From contig CAZNPH010000008.1 in the NCBI GenBank assembly GCA_964574985.1, positions 77,143 through 141,142 on the forward strand: a DNA stretch of 64,000 bases, written 5' to 3'. The notes beneath the pieces were generated by a model. The model saw only the letters and a program-made list of their open reading frames with translations. It had not been told where the DNA came from and made no database searches. Position numbers and translations under genes: made by a program. This DNA is from CAZNPH01 sp964574985. Lineage in GTDB: Bacteria > Bacteroidota > Bacteroidia > Bacteroidales > SM23-62. Below are positions 1 to 8,663 of the stretch, piece by piece (the stretch's first letter is position 1; every line of letters begins with the position of its first letter).

Positions 1-839
1 CCATCAAAAAAGCCGGGATTTCTGCCAAAAATATTTCCGCTGTTGCTTTTACCAGGGGGCCCGGATTGCTGGGATCCCTGATGGTGGGGACTTCTTTTGC
101 CAAAGGATTTGCCCTGGCCATGGATATACCCCTGATAGGTGTGAATCACCTGCAGGCCCATATCATGGTTCACTTCATACGCAAAAAGGAGCAACCTGGT
201 TCCTTTCCCCGTTTCCCCTTTATCTGCCTGCTGGTATCCGGCGGACATACACAACTGGTGATGGTGAAAGATCACCTGAAGATGAATATCCTTGGCCATA
301 CCATCGACGATGCTGCCGGAGAGGCTTTTGACAAATGTGGCAAAATCCTTGGATTCCCATACCCGGGGGGGGGGCATATCGACCGGATCGCTCGTCAGGG
401 CAACCAGCAGGCATTTGCCTTCACCAAACCAAAAACAGAAGGACTTGATTTCAGTTTTTCGGGATTAAAAACCGCTTTTCTTTATCTTGTGCGTGATGAA
501 ATGAAAAAAGACCCTTCTTTCATTCAGCGCAACCTGGCAGATCTTGCTGCTTCCCTTCAGAAAACCATTGTGGATATGCTTGTTGAACGACTTACCAGGG
601 CGGCGGAACAAACCCGGATTCAAAGGATCGCCCTGGCGGGCGGGGTATCCGCGAATTCAGGTTTGCGTGAAGCGGCGAAAAAAGCCGCCCGGCAGAAGAA
701 CTGGGAACTGTTCATGCCGGAAACTGATTTCGCGACCGACAATGCCGCCATGATCGCCATAACAGGATATCATAAACATCTGAAAAAACAATTTTCCGGA
801 CATGATATCTCACCTCAGGCAAGATTGCCCTACGAATAG
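1..839 (+). CDS. tsaD: tRNA N6-adenosine threonylcarbamoyltransferase TsaD, 5' end outside window
   Basis: TsaD transfers the threonylcarbamoyl group from TC-AMP to A37 of ANN-decoding tRNAs in the cytosol, with TsaB and TsaE. The reading frame is open from the first bases of the window, entering at TRGPGLLGSL, so the N-terminus lies upstream. Visible family features are the metal-site histidines in NHLQAH, VSGGHTQL, the GEAFDKCGK segment, PYPGGG, the LDFSFSGLKTA segment, the GGVSANSGLR loop and a C-terminal TDNAAMIA. The PYPGGG codons contain a run of ten G at 365-374, but the frame is intact. Confidence is high because every conserved block is present in order. Confidence 0.97.
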   Translation, partial: IKKAGISAKNISAVAFTRGPGLLGSLMVGTSFAKGFALAMDIPLIGVNHLQAHIMVHFIRKKEQPGSFPRFPFICLLVSGGHTQLVMVKDHLKMNILGHTIDDAAGEAFDKCGKILGFPYPGGGHIDRIARQGNQQAFAFTKPKTEGLDFSFSGLKTAFLYLVRDEMKKDPSFIQRNLADLAASLQKTIVDMLVERLTRAAEQTRIQRIALAGGVSANSGLREAAKKAARQKNWELFMPETDFATDNAAMIAITGYHKHLKKQFSGHDISPQARLPYE

Positions 840-898
840 AAATTGTTCTTTTTTTTGTACATTTAGCATGTTGTTATTGCAAACCTGATCCTTTGTCT

Positions 899-1273
899 AT
901 GGAGCCCTTGCATTTGGAAAGTACCAGGAAAACCCCGGAAGTATCCCTCGATCCCGGTGGAAAGATCAAGATCGCGGGCAGATCAATACCGGAAGACGCT
1001 TCCAGATTCTATGATTCCATACTGGCATGGGTTCTTGAATACTGCAGTTCACCAAAGGATAAAACCGTAGTGGACATCGAACTGGAATATTTCAACAGCG
1101 CTTCAGCCAAATATATCCTTCAGATACTCCGGGAGCTCAGTGAGCTCAGGTCAGCCAACAAAGAATTGAATGTCAACTGGTACTATGAAGTGGGAGATGA
1201 CGATATTCTGGAACGGGGCGAATACTATGCATCCATCCTCGATCTCAATGTAAATTTCGTGGAGACCGAATGA
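899..1273 (+). CDS. SiaC-like regulatory phosphoprotein (DUF1987)
   Basis: This is a 124-residue soluble protein of the DUF1987/SiaC family. SiaC of Pseudomonas is a phospho-switch protein controlled by the SiaA phosphatase and SiaB kinase, and it binds a diguanylate cyclase. Family signatures visible here are the N-terminal KTPEVSLDP, the GRSIPEDASRFYD segment carrying the region of the phosphorylated residue, and the YFNSASAKYIL segment. A TTG two codons upstream (893) is possible, but ATG 899 is preferred. No SiaA or SiaB partner is adjacent. It lies 59 bp after tsaD and may be co-transcribed. The partner and output here are unknown. Confidence 0.85.
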   Translation: MEPLHLESTRKTPEVSLDPGGKIKIAGRSIPEDASRFYDSILAWVLEYCSSPKDKTVVDIELEYFNSASAKYILQILRELSELRSANKELNVNWYYEVGDDDILERGEYYASILDLNVNFVETE

Positions 1274-1279
1274 CAATAT

Positions 1280-2002
1280 CTACCCGATAAGCATATCGTA
1301 ATACACCAGGAGGGTGATCAGGTCCCTTGCCTCTCTGAGATTCAGTCTTTTGTTCCGGATGAAACTTTTTACCTTATCTTTTTCTTCACAAAGTATCTTG
1401 GCCAGGACATTCCGCCGGTGCCTTACCCTGTGAATGGATCCGCCGGGTTTCTGGATATAATAGACTTTCCTGACCAGGTATTCATTGAAAGTCCGGCCGC
1501 CCCCGTGCATCTGTTCCGAATCGGCGGGTATAAATTCCTTCCGGATGTTCAGCAACAGCCGGCTCTTGTTTTCATAAAGCACCCGGAGAAACGCATATTC
1601 CTGTTCCCTGTCGATCCTGATTTTTTCAAAAACCCAGGTTTCCCCCGGAACATCGCCGGCAATGGTAAAGTATTCGATGTCCGCGGAATTGAGAATGACC
1701 AGTTCGTTTATTCTGCATGTTTTGTGGAACAATTCATCCGTATGACAATTGTAATTGATCTTCAGTCCGGTGGCCGAGCTGCTGTCACTGAAAAAAACCT
1801 TACCTTTTTTGTATTCTTTGAAGAGGAAAGGCGTACCGACTGTATATGCACCGGTGGTATAGATCAGTTCCTCCGCTTCTGCAGATTTTTCCAGTACCTC
1901 GTTCATATTTACCTCTTCATCGAAACCACCCGGCAGATATTGTGCCTGCGACCACCCATGCAGCTGGATCATGATCAATATGCAACGTAGAATTTTCAGC
2001 AT
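1280..2002 (-). CDS. Predicted secreted protein of unknown function
   Basis: The protein has about 240 residues and begins with a short signal-peptide-like stretch (MLKILRCILIMIQ) followed by a mature, mixed alpha/beta-looking domain rich in charged residues. ATG 2002 is chosen because the signal peptide starts there; an upstream in-frame ATG at 2068 would bury it behind 22 residues. The C-terminal 50 residues are strongly basic and helical. I recognise no catalytic motif and no named family. It runs convergent to the SiaC-like gene (6 bp between stops) and divergent from the TlpA gene at 2130, so it is probably a single-gene unit. Confidence 0.75.
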   Translation of the reverse strand: MLKILRCILIMIQLHGWSQAQYLPGGFDEEVNMNEVLEKSAEAEELIYTTGAYTVGTPFLFKEYKKGKVFFSDSSSATGLKINYNCHTDELFHKTCRINELVILNSADIEYFTIAGDVPGETWVFEKIRIDREQEYAFLRVLYENKSRLLLNIRKEFIPADSEQMHGGGRTFNEYLVRKVYYIQKPGGSIHRVRHRRNVLAKILCEEKDKVKSFIRNKRLNLREARDLITLLVYYDMLIG

Positions 2003-2129
2003 CGGTTGACCGGTTGTGGATGAGAACAATTTAATAAAAATCGGATATATATAAAAATGTGACTGCAATCGGGCCGGCCGGTTTTGATACTTGTGAACTT
2101 TATCCTATGTTTGCCGGCAAACCCTATTT

Positions 2130-3161
2130 ATGCAAATCCCGAAAGAAATATTTCCGGCATTGGTCCTGTTTCTGTTCCCGGCATTGTATGCCCGGGATTC
2201 GATCATCCTGCGGGGCAATGTCGCCAATCCGGAACATGCCCGGATACATCTCGATCATCTTGTCTCCTCAAAAAGGATCGGTTCTTCGGAAATCGATCAG
2301 AAAGGGAATTTTGAGATCCGGTCGCTCATACCGGAAAAGGATATATACAGACTTCATTTTGATGAACAGCATTATCTTATGATGATCCTGGCCCCGGGTG
2401 ACCGTATTGAAATTTCCCTGGATATGGAAAATATGAATGAACCGGAGATCCGGGGTTCCGATGAATCTTCGCTGATCTACGGAACGATAGCCCGGATGAA
2501 GGAATATGACAGAAAGGTAAGTGAATTCCGTGACAGCATGAACCGGGAGAAGAAAGCTTTTCTGAAAGACACCATCCTGGAGAATACACATTCACTGGCC
2601 ACCCTTTTTTTCATAGAGAATTTTGACGTAAAGCAGGAACTGTATCTTTACAGGAAAATGTATGAAGGACTGTCCGGTAAATACACGGGCAATCCCCTGC
2701 TGAACAACCTGAACAGCCGGATCAGGGATGTTACGGATCTGGCCGTCGGTTCGGCCGCCCCGGAAATTGCCCTTGCTGCTCCTGACGGGAACATCAGGAA
2801 ACTGTCGTCCCTCCGCGGGAAATATGTCCTCATTGATTTCTGGGCCTCATGGTGCGGGCCCTGCAGAAGGGAGAACCCCAAAATGGTCAGCATATACAAT
2901 AAGTACAAAGACCGGGGATTTGAAATATTCGGTGTATCCCTGGACCGCGACAGGGAATCCTGGTTGCGGGGCATCGAGGCCGACAGTTTGCCCTGGCTCC
3001 ATGTCAGTGACCTGGCCTACTGGAAATCCGAGGTGGTAGAGAAATACAATTTCTCCGGGATCCCGTATACAGTGCTGGTCGATCCCCGGGGCAGGATCCT
3101 GGCCAAGGGTTTGCGGGGGGATGCACTGGAGAAGAAATTGCAGGAAATATTTGAAAAGTGA
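2130..3161 (+). CDS. TlpA/ResA-type thioredoxin with N-terminal DUF4369
   Basis: This is a periplasmic thiol-disulfide oxidoreductase of the Bacteroidetes type. Residues 1-22 form a signal peptide. Residues about 25-110 match the beta-rich DUF4369 domain (IILRGNV...). A helical linker is followed by a thioredoxin/AhpC-TSA fold from about 205. The active-site motif WASWCGPCRRE gives the redox pair C242/C245, and the cis-proline loop is SGIPYTVLVDPRG. Such proteins reduce disulfides in the periplasm, for example in cytochrome maturation or oxidative repair. The substrate cannot be read from the sequence. The neighbours do not suggest a pathway. Confidence 0.93.
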   Translation: MQIPKEIFPALVLFLFPALYARDSIILRGNVANPEHARIHLDHLVSSKRIGSSEIDQKGNFEIRSLIPEKDIYRLHFDEQHYLMMILAPGDRIEISLDMENMNEPEIRGSDESSLIYGTIARMKEYDRKVSEFRDSMNREKKAFLKDTILENTHSLATLFFIENFDVKQELYLYRKMYEGLSGKYTGNPLLNNLNSRIRDVTDLAVGSAAPEIALAAPDGNIRKLSSLRGKYVLIDFWASWCGPCRRENPKMVSIYNKYKDRGFEIFGVSLDRDRESWLRGIEADSLPWLHVSDLAYWKSEVVEKYNFSGIPYTVLVDPRGRILAKGLRGDALEKKLQEIFEK

Positions 3162-3189
3162 TGTGCCTGCCTTACAGGATCCCGGCCGG

Positions 3190-5406
3190 TCACAGTCCGG
3201 CAAATCCCTTCAGCATATCCCGGAAATCGTGAAAGGACTCAACGAAATACCTGGCCTTGGTCGTTTTGGTCCCCACCTTGATGGTATATGCTTTTTCCGG
3301 CATGGCATCGAAGGTATATTCATCGGTCCAGTCATCCCCCGCCGCCAGGATGAAATCGTATGCCTTGCTTCCCATTTTCTGCCGGGCAGCCCTTCCTTTG
3401 TTGATTCCCGAGTTTTTGATCTCAATGACCTTGTCCCCGTCCATGATTTCAAGATTCAGGTTGGTGACCAGGGTCTTTAATTCATCTTTCAGTTCCCAGG
3501 CCCGGATGACCCCCAGGTCGGGGTCTGCATCCCGGTAATGCCAGACCAGTGAATAATTCTTTTCTTCAATAAAAGAACGGGGCGTGCGGTCCACGTAAAA
3601 CTGAAGGGTTTGCCTGATTATATCCATCCATTTTTTATCGATTTTTTCCAGCATGGACCAATCCCTGCCCGCATCCTTGGTCCATACGCCATGCTCGGCA
3701 ATGAAATTGATATTCCACTCATTCCCGAACCATTTCCCGAGGGTTTCCTTGTCCCGTCCGCTGATGATGGTGATCCGGTTGTTTTCATCCTCCGATAATT
3801 TTTTCAGTACGGAATAGAGTTCTTTGTCCGGACTCACTTTCTGGGGATCTTTGTCGAACCCAACCAAGGTCCCGTCATAATCGAGGAAAACAGCCCGGTA
3901 ACTGGCTTTTTTGTAATTTGCATCAATGTTTTTCCTGATCTGGGCAGTCATCTTTCTTGCCAGTTTGATTTCCTGTAGTTTCTTGACACCTTTCAGGGCA
4001 TTTAGAAAATCGTTGGCCCATTTATTTTCGTCGTATGTTTTCAACCGGTTCTGAATGATCCTGTTCCTGCTGATCTGTTCATCAACGGGCATTTCAAGGG
4101 CTTTCAGGATGGCTTCACTGACTTCCTTTATGTTGTTGGGATTGACAATGATCGCTTCACTCATCTCTTTTGCTGCCCCGGCCATCTCGCTCAGAATCAG
4201 CATACCGGCATGGTCGGTCCGGCTGGCCAGGAACTCTTTTGCAACCAGGTTCATGCCGTCGCGCAAAGGCGTTATCAAAGCAATATGCGCAGAACTGTAC
4301 AATTCGATCAGTTCCTTGTCTTCCAGGGTCCGGTAAAAATACCATATGGGCATCCAGTTGAGCACTCCGTAACGGGAATTGATCCTGCCCACCATTTCAT
4401 CCATATCTTTCTTGAGTCTCTTGTATTCGGGCACTTCCTCCCGGCTGGGTAGCACACAAAGGATCAGACTGACCTTTTCGAGGTATTGGGGATGGTTTTT
4501 CAGGAAATGCTCATAGGATTCCAGGCGGTTGGAAATCCCTTTGGTATAATCAAGACGGTCTATGGATAAAATAATCTTTTTGTTCTCGGTCACGATGCTT
4601 CTCCCCAGCAAGTCGGTATGAAGAGCTGACTTTTTTGTCAGGTTCTCGTTCTTCAATTTCCTGGCAGTGGTTGAAAATGCTCTGTAATCGATGCCCAGAG
4701 GAAAAAAATCGATCTTGATCACCCTTTTGCCCGTCTGGACCCGGTTGAACACCGTGTCGAGTCCGAGCAACCGCCTTATACAACTCATAAAATGGCGTTC
4801 ATAATCAAAGGTGTGGAAACCGATCAGATCGGCTCCCAGCATTCCCAGCAATATATCCCTTCTCCATGGAAGAAGTCTGAGTATTTCATAGGAAGGGAAA
4901 GGAATGTGCATGAAGAAACCAATGGAAGTATCGGGATGTTTTTCCCGGATCATCCGGGGAAGCAGCATTAAATGATAATCATGGACCCACACCTGGTCGC
5001 CTTTCCGGAGCAACTTCCCTATTTCCGCTGCAAACTGGCGGTTCACCTCAACATATGCCTGCCATTCCGAATCCCTGTAGGAAGTGTTCTGGGTGAAATA
5101 GTGAAACAACGGCCATAGTGTATTGAAGCAGAAACCTTCATGAAATTGCCTGAACAATTTTTGTTTCAGGTATATGGGGAGGCAATTCTTTTTATGGAAC
5201 TTTTCCTGAAGCATATCCCTTTCATGCCGTCCGACCTGTTTCCTGGTCACCCCCGGTGAACCGATCCGGAGGGTCTCCAGGTCCCTGTCATATGATTTGC
5301 GGCCCGGGGTAAATCCACCGACCTTTCTGGTCAGTACGTACTTGTTTTTCCGCACCTGTTTGATCAGAAACGGCAATTCGTGGGATACAATGATTAAGCG
5401 CCTCAT
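3190..5406 (-). CDS. Bifunctional trehalose-6-phosphate synthase/phosphatase (OtsA-OtsB fusion)
   Basis: The N-terminal ~480 residues are a GT20 trehalose-6-phosphate synthase that joins UDP-glucose and glucose-6-phosphate. Visible features are VGGFTPG near the N-terminus, WVHDYHLMLLP, FFMHIPFPS, SIDRLDYTKGI and the LRDGMNLVAKEFLA nucleotide-binding segment. The C-terminal ~230 residues are a HAD-type trehalose-phosphatase with motif I FLDYDGTLVGF, TIISGR and the GDDWTDE metal motif. One polypeptide therefore makes free trehalose. It is divergently transcribed from the HAD-GH65 gene at 5588 across a 181-bp AT-rich region that probably holds both promoters. All catalytic segments I can check are intact. 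Confidence 0.95.
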   Translation of the reverse strand: MRRLIIVSHELPFLIKQVRKNKYVLTRKVGGFTPGRKSYDRDLETLRIGSPGVTRKQVGRHERDMLQEKFHKKNCLPIYLKQKLFRQFHEGFCFNTLWPLFHYFTQNTSYRDSEWQAYVEVNRQFAAEIGKLLRKGDQVWVHDYHLMLLPRMIREKHPDTSIGFFMHIPFPSYEILRLLPWRRDILLGMLGADLIGFHTFDYERHFMSCIRRLLGLDTVFNRVQTGKRVIKIDFFPLGIDYRAFSTTARKLKNENLTKKSALHTDLLGRSIVTENKKIILSIDRLDYTKGISNRLESYEHFLKNHPQYLEKVSLILCVLPSREEVPEYKRLKKDMDEMVGRINSRYGVLNWMPIWYFYRTLEDKELIELYSSAHIALITPLRDGMNLVAKEFLASRTDHAGMLILSEMAGAAKEMSEAIIVNPNNIKEVSEAILKALEMPVDEQISRNRIIQNRLKTYDENKWANDFLNALKGVKKLQEIKLARKMTAQIRKNIDANYKKASYRAVFLDYDGTLVGFDKDPQKVSPDKELYSVLKKLSEDENNRITIISGRDKETLGKWFGNEWNINFIAEHGVWTKDAGRDWSMLEKIDKKWMDIIRQTLQFYVDRTPRSFIEEKNYSLVWHYRDADPDLGVIRAWELKDELKTLVTNLNLEIMDGDKVIEIKNSGINKGRAARQKMGSKAYDFILAAGDDWTDEYTFDAMPEKAYTIKVGTKTTKARYFVESFHDFRDMLKGFAGL

Positions 5407-5587
5407 TTTGCTGAATGTTTAAAGAAGCCAAATACCGGGAGTACCGGGGACTTGCATATGGTTAAGAATATTGATCAAATTTCTTAAATATATTACCAAT
5501 ATTGTTGCATATCTCAAAATAATAATTCCTATTTTTACCGGAATTTATTAATCTATTGATTGTCAACACAGTTCATTCTTTCAGAAT

Positions 5588-7966
5588 ATGGCCTCAACTG
5601 CATTTCAGGCCGTCGTTTTTGATCTGGACGGCGTGATTACCCAGACCGCTTTGGTACATTCCGCTGCATGGAAAGAAATGTTCGATCAGTTCCTGCGTGA
5701 AAGGTCCGGAAAAACCGGTGAGGAATTCAGGGAATTCAGCCATGAAAAGGATTACCTTCCGTATGTTGATGGGAAACCAAGGTATGAAGGAGTGAAATCA
5801 TTCCTGGAATCCCGGGGTATCGAACTGCCCTGGGGAGACCCGGAAGATGACCCGGAAAAGGAAACGGTATGCGGACTCGGTAACAGGAAGAACCGGTTTT
5901 TCAATGAAGTCCTTCAACGGGACGGGGTCAGGATATACGATTCAACCATTGAACTGATCCATGAATTGCGGAACAGCGGCATCAGGGTTGGGGTGGCCAG
6001 TTCCAGCAGGAACTGCAAATCCGTGCTGGAAAAGGCAGGCATTCCCGGTCTTTTTGATACACGGGTGGACGGAATTGTCTCCGGTGAACTGAATCTCAAC
6101 GGCAAACCCGAGCCTGACATTTTTCTGCAATCCTGTGAAAATATGAATGCGGATCCTTACCGTTCAGTGGTGGTGGAAGATGCGGTAAGTGGTGTTCAGT
6201 CGGGCAGGAAAGGGAATTTCGGATTTGTACTGGGCGTGGCAAGGGATACCGCCCCCGAAGAATTGCTTGCAAACGGCGCAGACCGGGTGGTCAGGGGACT
6301 GGCAGAACTGGGCGGAATGGCAGGCATCGAACAATGGTTCCGGGAAGGCCTTGCCAGGGACAACTGGAATCTGACCGTTCACGGATATTACCCGGAGCAG
6401 GAAAAAGAAAGGGAATCATTGCTTACCGTGGGAAATGGCTATTTCGCCTCCCGGGGGGCCATGGAAGAAACGGCAACCAACTGGCTTTTTTTCAGGTTCG
6501 GAATCCGGGAAGGAGAATGGCTCACAGCAGACAACTGCGAAACCATCCGTTTGCAGCGGAAATTGAATTTCAACACGGGTTGGCTGAGCAGGGAAATGGT
6601 CATCCGTGATCCGGAGGGCAGGGAAACCCTGATAGAATCGGGCTGTTTCGTAAGCATGCACGACCCCCATCTGGCCGGACAGGAATACGGGATCACACCC
6701 CTCAATTATGATGATGAAATCCGTATGATCATATCCCTTGACGGAAAGTTGATATTTGACGTTACCACGGCAGAGCCCGGAAGTTCAGGCGGTATCCTTC
6801 ATGTCCATGCACAGGACAGGGAACCGGAAACCGGGATGGCCATGGCTTGCAAACTGACGGTTGCATCCGGATGGCAGGGGAAGGATTTTGTTCCGGAGAT
6901 CAGGGCAGATGAAACCCGTGTGCATGCAGGCATCCGTTTCAGGGCCGGAAAGGGAAAGAAAGTAGTTTTTCACAAACTGCTTGCCATGTACGTTTCCGGA
7001 AAGCAGGACAGGCCCCTGCAATCTGCCCTGAACAAGGCAAAACAATCCACAGATTTCGAACTTTTGCGGGAACAGAGTGCAGGTGCATGGAAGGCCGTCT
7101 GGGAAGAGACGGATATCGGGCTGGAGGGAGACCGGCGTGCTCAAAAACGCATCCGTATGAACATTTACCATTTGCTGACCAGGGCTTCCCGGCACAGCAT
7201 CAGACCCGGGAAAGAGATCCCTGCCAGCGGGTGGCTTATGCTTCCTTTCCTGAACTTCCATCTTCCTGAAGTCAACCGGTCGGCACTCACCTTTCTTCAC
7301 CGGCATCAGGATACCTTCCTGGAAGATGATCACCGCATGCCCCTGACTCACATCTCCGTGGCCATCGCGTTCAACGTTTGGCTTTATTTCCTTGTCACCG
7401 GGGACAAAGGCTTTCTGGAAGAAACCGGAGCGGGGATATTTCTGGAGATATGCCGTTTCTGGTCAGCCCGCTCCGTTTATAATCCGGACACCGGAACATA
7501 TGAGATCACAGGAACCAGTAAACCGGATGCAATAAACACCGTACTGTGGTTGCTGAAGAAAGCGGAAGATATTTTTTCCCTGGTTGAAAAAACAGATATT
7601 GACCAAAGGGAAAGGGCCCGCTGGACGGACATCATCCAAAAAACGGAGCCGGAGATACCTGATGAAGAAATGATGGGCCGGTTGGTGAAAGGAACCATAT
7701 TGGAGGTATACTTCACAGATGCCGGGATCAGTATTCACCGGGGTGAGCTGGAAATCTCCCCTGAACTTCCCGTTCAACGGGAAAAGCTGAATTTCAGCTT
7801 TTATTTCAGGGAACACCGGTACATTCTGGAGATTGCCCGTTCCATGGTCCGCCTGATGATCCGGTCAAAGGATAAAAACCCCGTACCCGTCCGGATCCGG
7901 GGAAAGAAACATTTCATTCAGCCTGGTGAATGGACAAACTGTATTATCAAATCAACTCAAAATTAA
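5588..7966 (+). CDS. Beta-phosphoglucomutase-like HAD fused to a catalytically incomplete GH65 domain
   Basis: Residues 1-235 are a beta-phosphoglucomutase-type HAD with DLDGVI motif I, the VGVASSS motif, GKPEPDIF and VVEDAVSGV. From about 255 the sequence follows GH65 disaccharide phosphorylases (HGYYPEQEKERESLLTVGNGYFASRGA, SMHDPHLA, PFLNFHLPEV, AIAFNVWLY, ARFW-like EICRFW). The usual HAD-GH65 fusions are over 1,000 residues; this one is 792. The N-terminal loop before NWLFFRF, the barrel segment with HWDE-type residues, the general-acid motif GPDEYH (here TSKPDAIN) and the phosphate-binding C-terminal half of the barrel are all shortened or absent. The C-terminal beta-sandwich remains. There is no frameshift or stop, so the HAD part is probably active and the GH65 part structural or regulatory. 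Confidence 0.85.
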   Translation: MASTAFQAVVFDLDGVITQTALVHSAAWKEMFDQFLRERSGKTGEEFREFSHEKDYLPYVDGKPRYEGVKSFLESRGIELPWGDPEDDPEKETVCGLGNRKNRFFNEVLQRDGVRIYDSTIELIHELRNSGIRVGVASSSRNCKSVLEKAGIPGLFDTRVDGIVSGELNLNGKPEPDIFLQSCENMNADPYRSVVVEDAVSGVQSGRKGNFGFVLGVARDTAPEELLANGADRVVRGLAELGGMAGIEQWFREGLARDNWNLTVHGYYPEQEKERESLLTVGNGYFASRGAMEETATNWLFFRFGIREGEWLTADNCETIRLQRKLNFNTGWLSREMVIRDPEGRETLIESGCFVSMHDPHLAGQEYGITPLNYDDEIRMIISLDGKLIFDVTTAEPGSSGGILHVHAQDREPETGMAMACKLTVASGWQGKDFVPEIRADETRVHAGIRFRAGKGKKVVFHKLLAMYVSGKQDRPLQSALNKAKQSTDFELLREQSAGAWKAVWEETDIGLEGDRRAQKRIRMNIYHLLTRASRHSIRPGKEIPASGWLMLPFLNFHLPEVNRSALTFLHRHQDTFLEDDHRMPLTHISVAIAFNVWLYFLVTGDKGFLEETGAGIFLEICRFWSARSVYNPDTGTYEITGTSKPDAINTVLWLLKKAEDIFSLVEKTDIDQRERARWTDIIQKTEPEIPDEEMMGRLVKGTILEVYFTDAGISIHRGELEISPELPVQREKLNFSFYFREHRYILEIARSMVRLMIRSKDKNPVPVRIRGKKHFIQPGEWTNCIIKSTQN

Positions 7967-7972
7967 GGGGTT

Positions 7973-8632
7973 ATGCTGGGAGATATTTTACTGATCAAGG
8001 ATATCCATAAGGAAGCTGCCCGCGATATCATGAAATTCATTGCTGCCGAACAGGCAAAAAAACCGCGGAATTACAAATTCACCGTGGCCATTTCCGGAGA
8101 GTCCGGAGCGGGTAAATCCGAACTGTCCCATTCGCTGGCCAAATTGCTCAAGGAAAAACGGATCCGGGTCAAGGTACTGCATGCCGACAATTACTACAAG
8201 GTGCCGCCTCTGCTGAGAAGTGAATGGAGGAAGATGCACGGACTCGATTCGATCGGGATCAATGAATATGACTGGAACCTTATCCAGAAAAACATACAGG
8301 ATTTTCAGGAGGACAGGGAATCCTTGATGCCCTGTATCGATATCATCGCCGAACAGGTGGACAAGCTGATCACGGATTTTCACAAGATCGATCTGCTGGT
8401 CATCGACGGCCTGTATGCCATCCGGGCAGAACATATCGATCTGCGGGTTTTCATCGAACTCACCTATCATGAAACCAAAATGAACCAGATCATCCGGGGC
8501 AAGGAACCCATGGATGAATTCAGGCACCAGGTACTTGAACGCGAGCACCGCAATGTCCAGTCACTCCGTCCTTTGGCAGACCTGCTGGTGAACAAGAATT
8601 ATGATGTTGTCCCCGCCCGTTCCGGGATGTGA
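7973..8632 (+). CDS. Uridine kinase/phosphoribulokinase-like P-loop kinase
   Basis: This is a 219-residue P-loop NTPase with the Walker A SGESGAGKSE, a VLHADNYYK segment typical of uridine kinases and phosphoribulokinases, and a Walker-B-like LLVIDGLYAI. It starts 6 bp after the HAD-GH65 stop, so the two are co-transcribed and probably functionally linked. The substrate may be a sugar or a nucleoside; position in a trehalose/glucose-phosphate cluster makes a sugar-type substrate possible, but that is inference. The protein is complete and all core motifs are intact. Confidence 0.88.
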   Translation: MLGDILLIKDIHKEAARDIMKFIAAEQAKKPRNYKFTVAISGESGAGKSELSHSLAKLLKEKRIRVKVLHADNYYKVPPLLRSEWRKMHGLDSIGINEYDWNLIQKNIQDFQEDRESLMPCIDIIAEQVDKLITDFHKIDLLVIDGLYAIRAEHIDLRVFIELTYHETKMNQIIRGKEPMDEFRHQVLEREHRNVQSLRPLADLLVNKNYDVVPARSGM

Positions 8633-8663
8633 TATTCATTACGGATGAACCACCGGTCCTTGT

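Noticed and set aside
220..414. Frames opposite or out of register to tsaD and other long genes
   Set aside because: They mirror high-GC coding sequence on the other strand and have no independent motif support.
3185..3201. GCCGG/CCGGC hairpin between the TlpA and OtsAB genes as a bidirectional terminator
   Set aside because: The stem has five pairs, overlaps the OtsAB stop codon and lacks a T-run.
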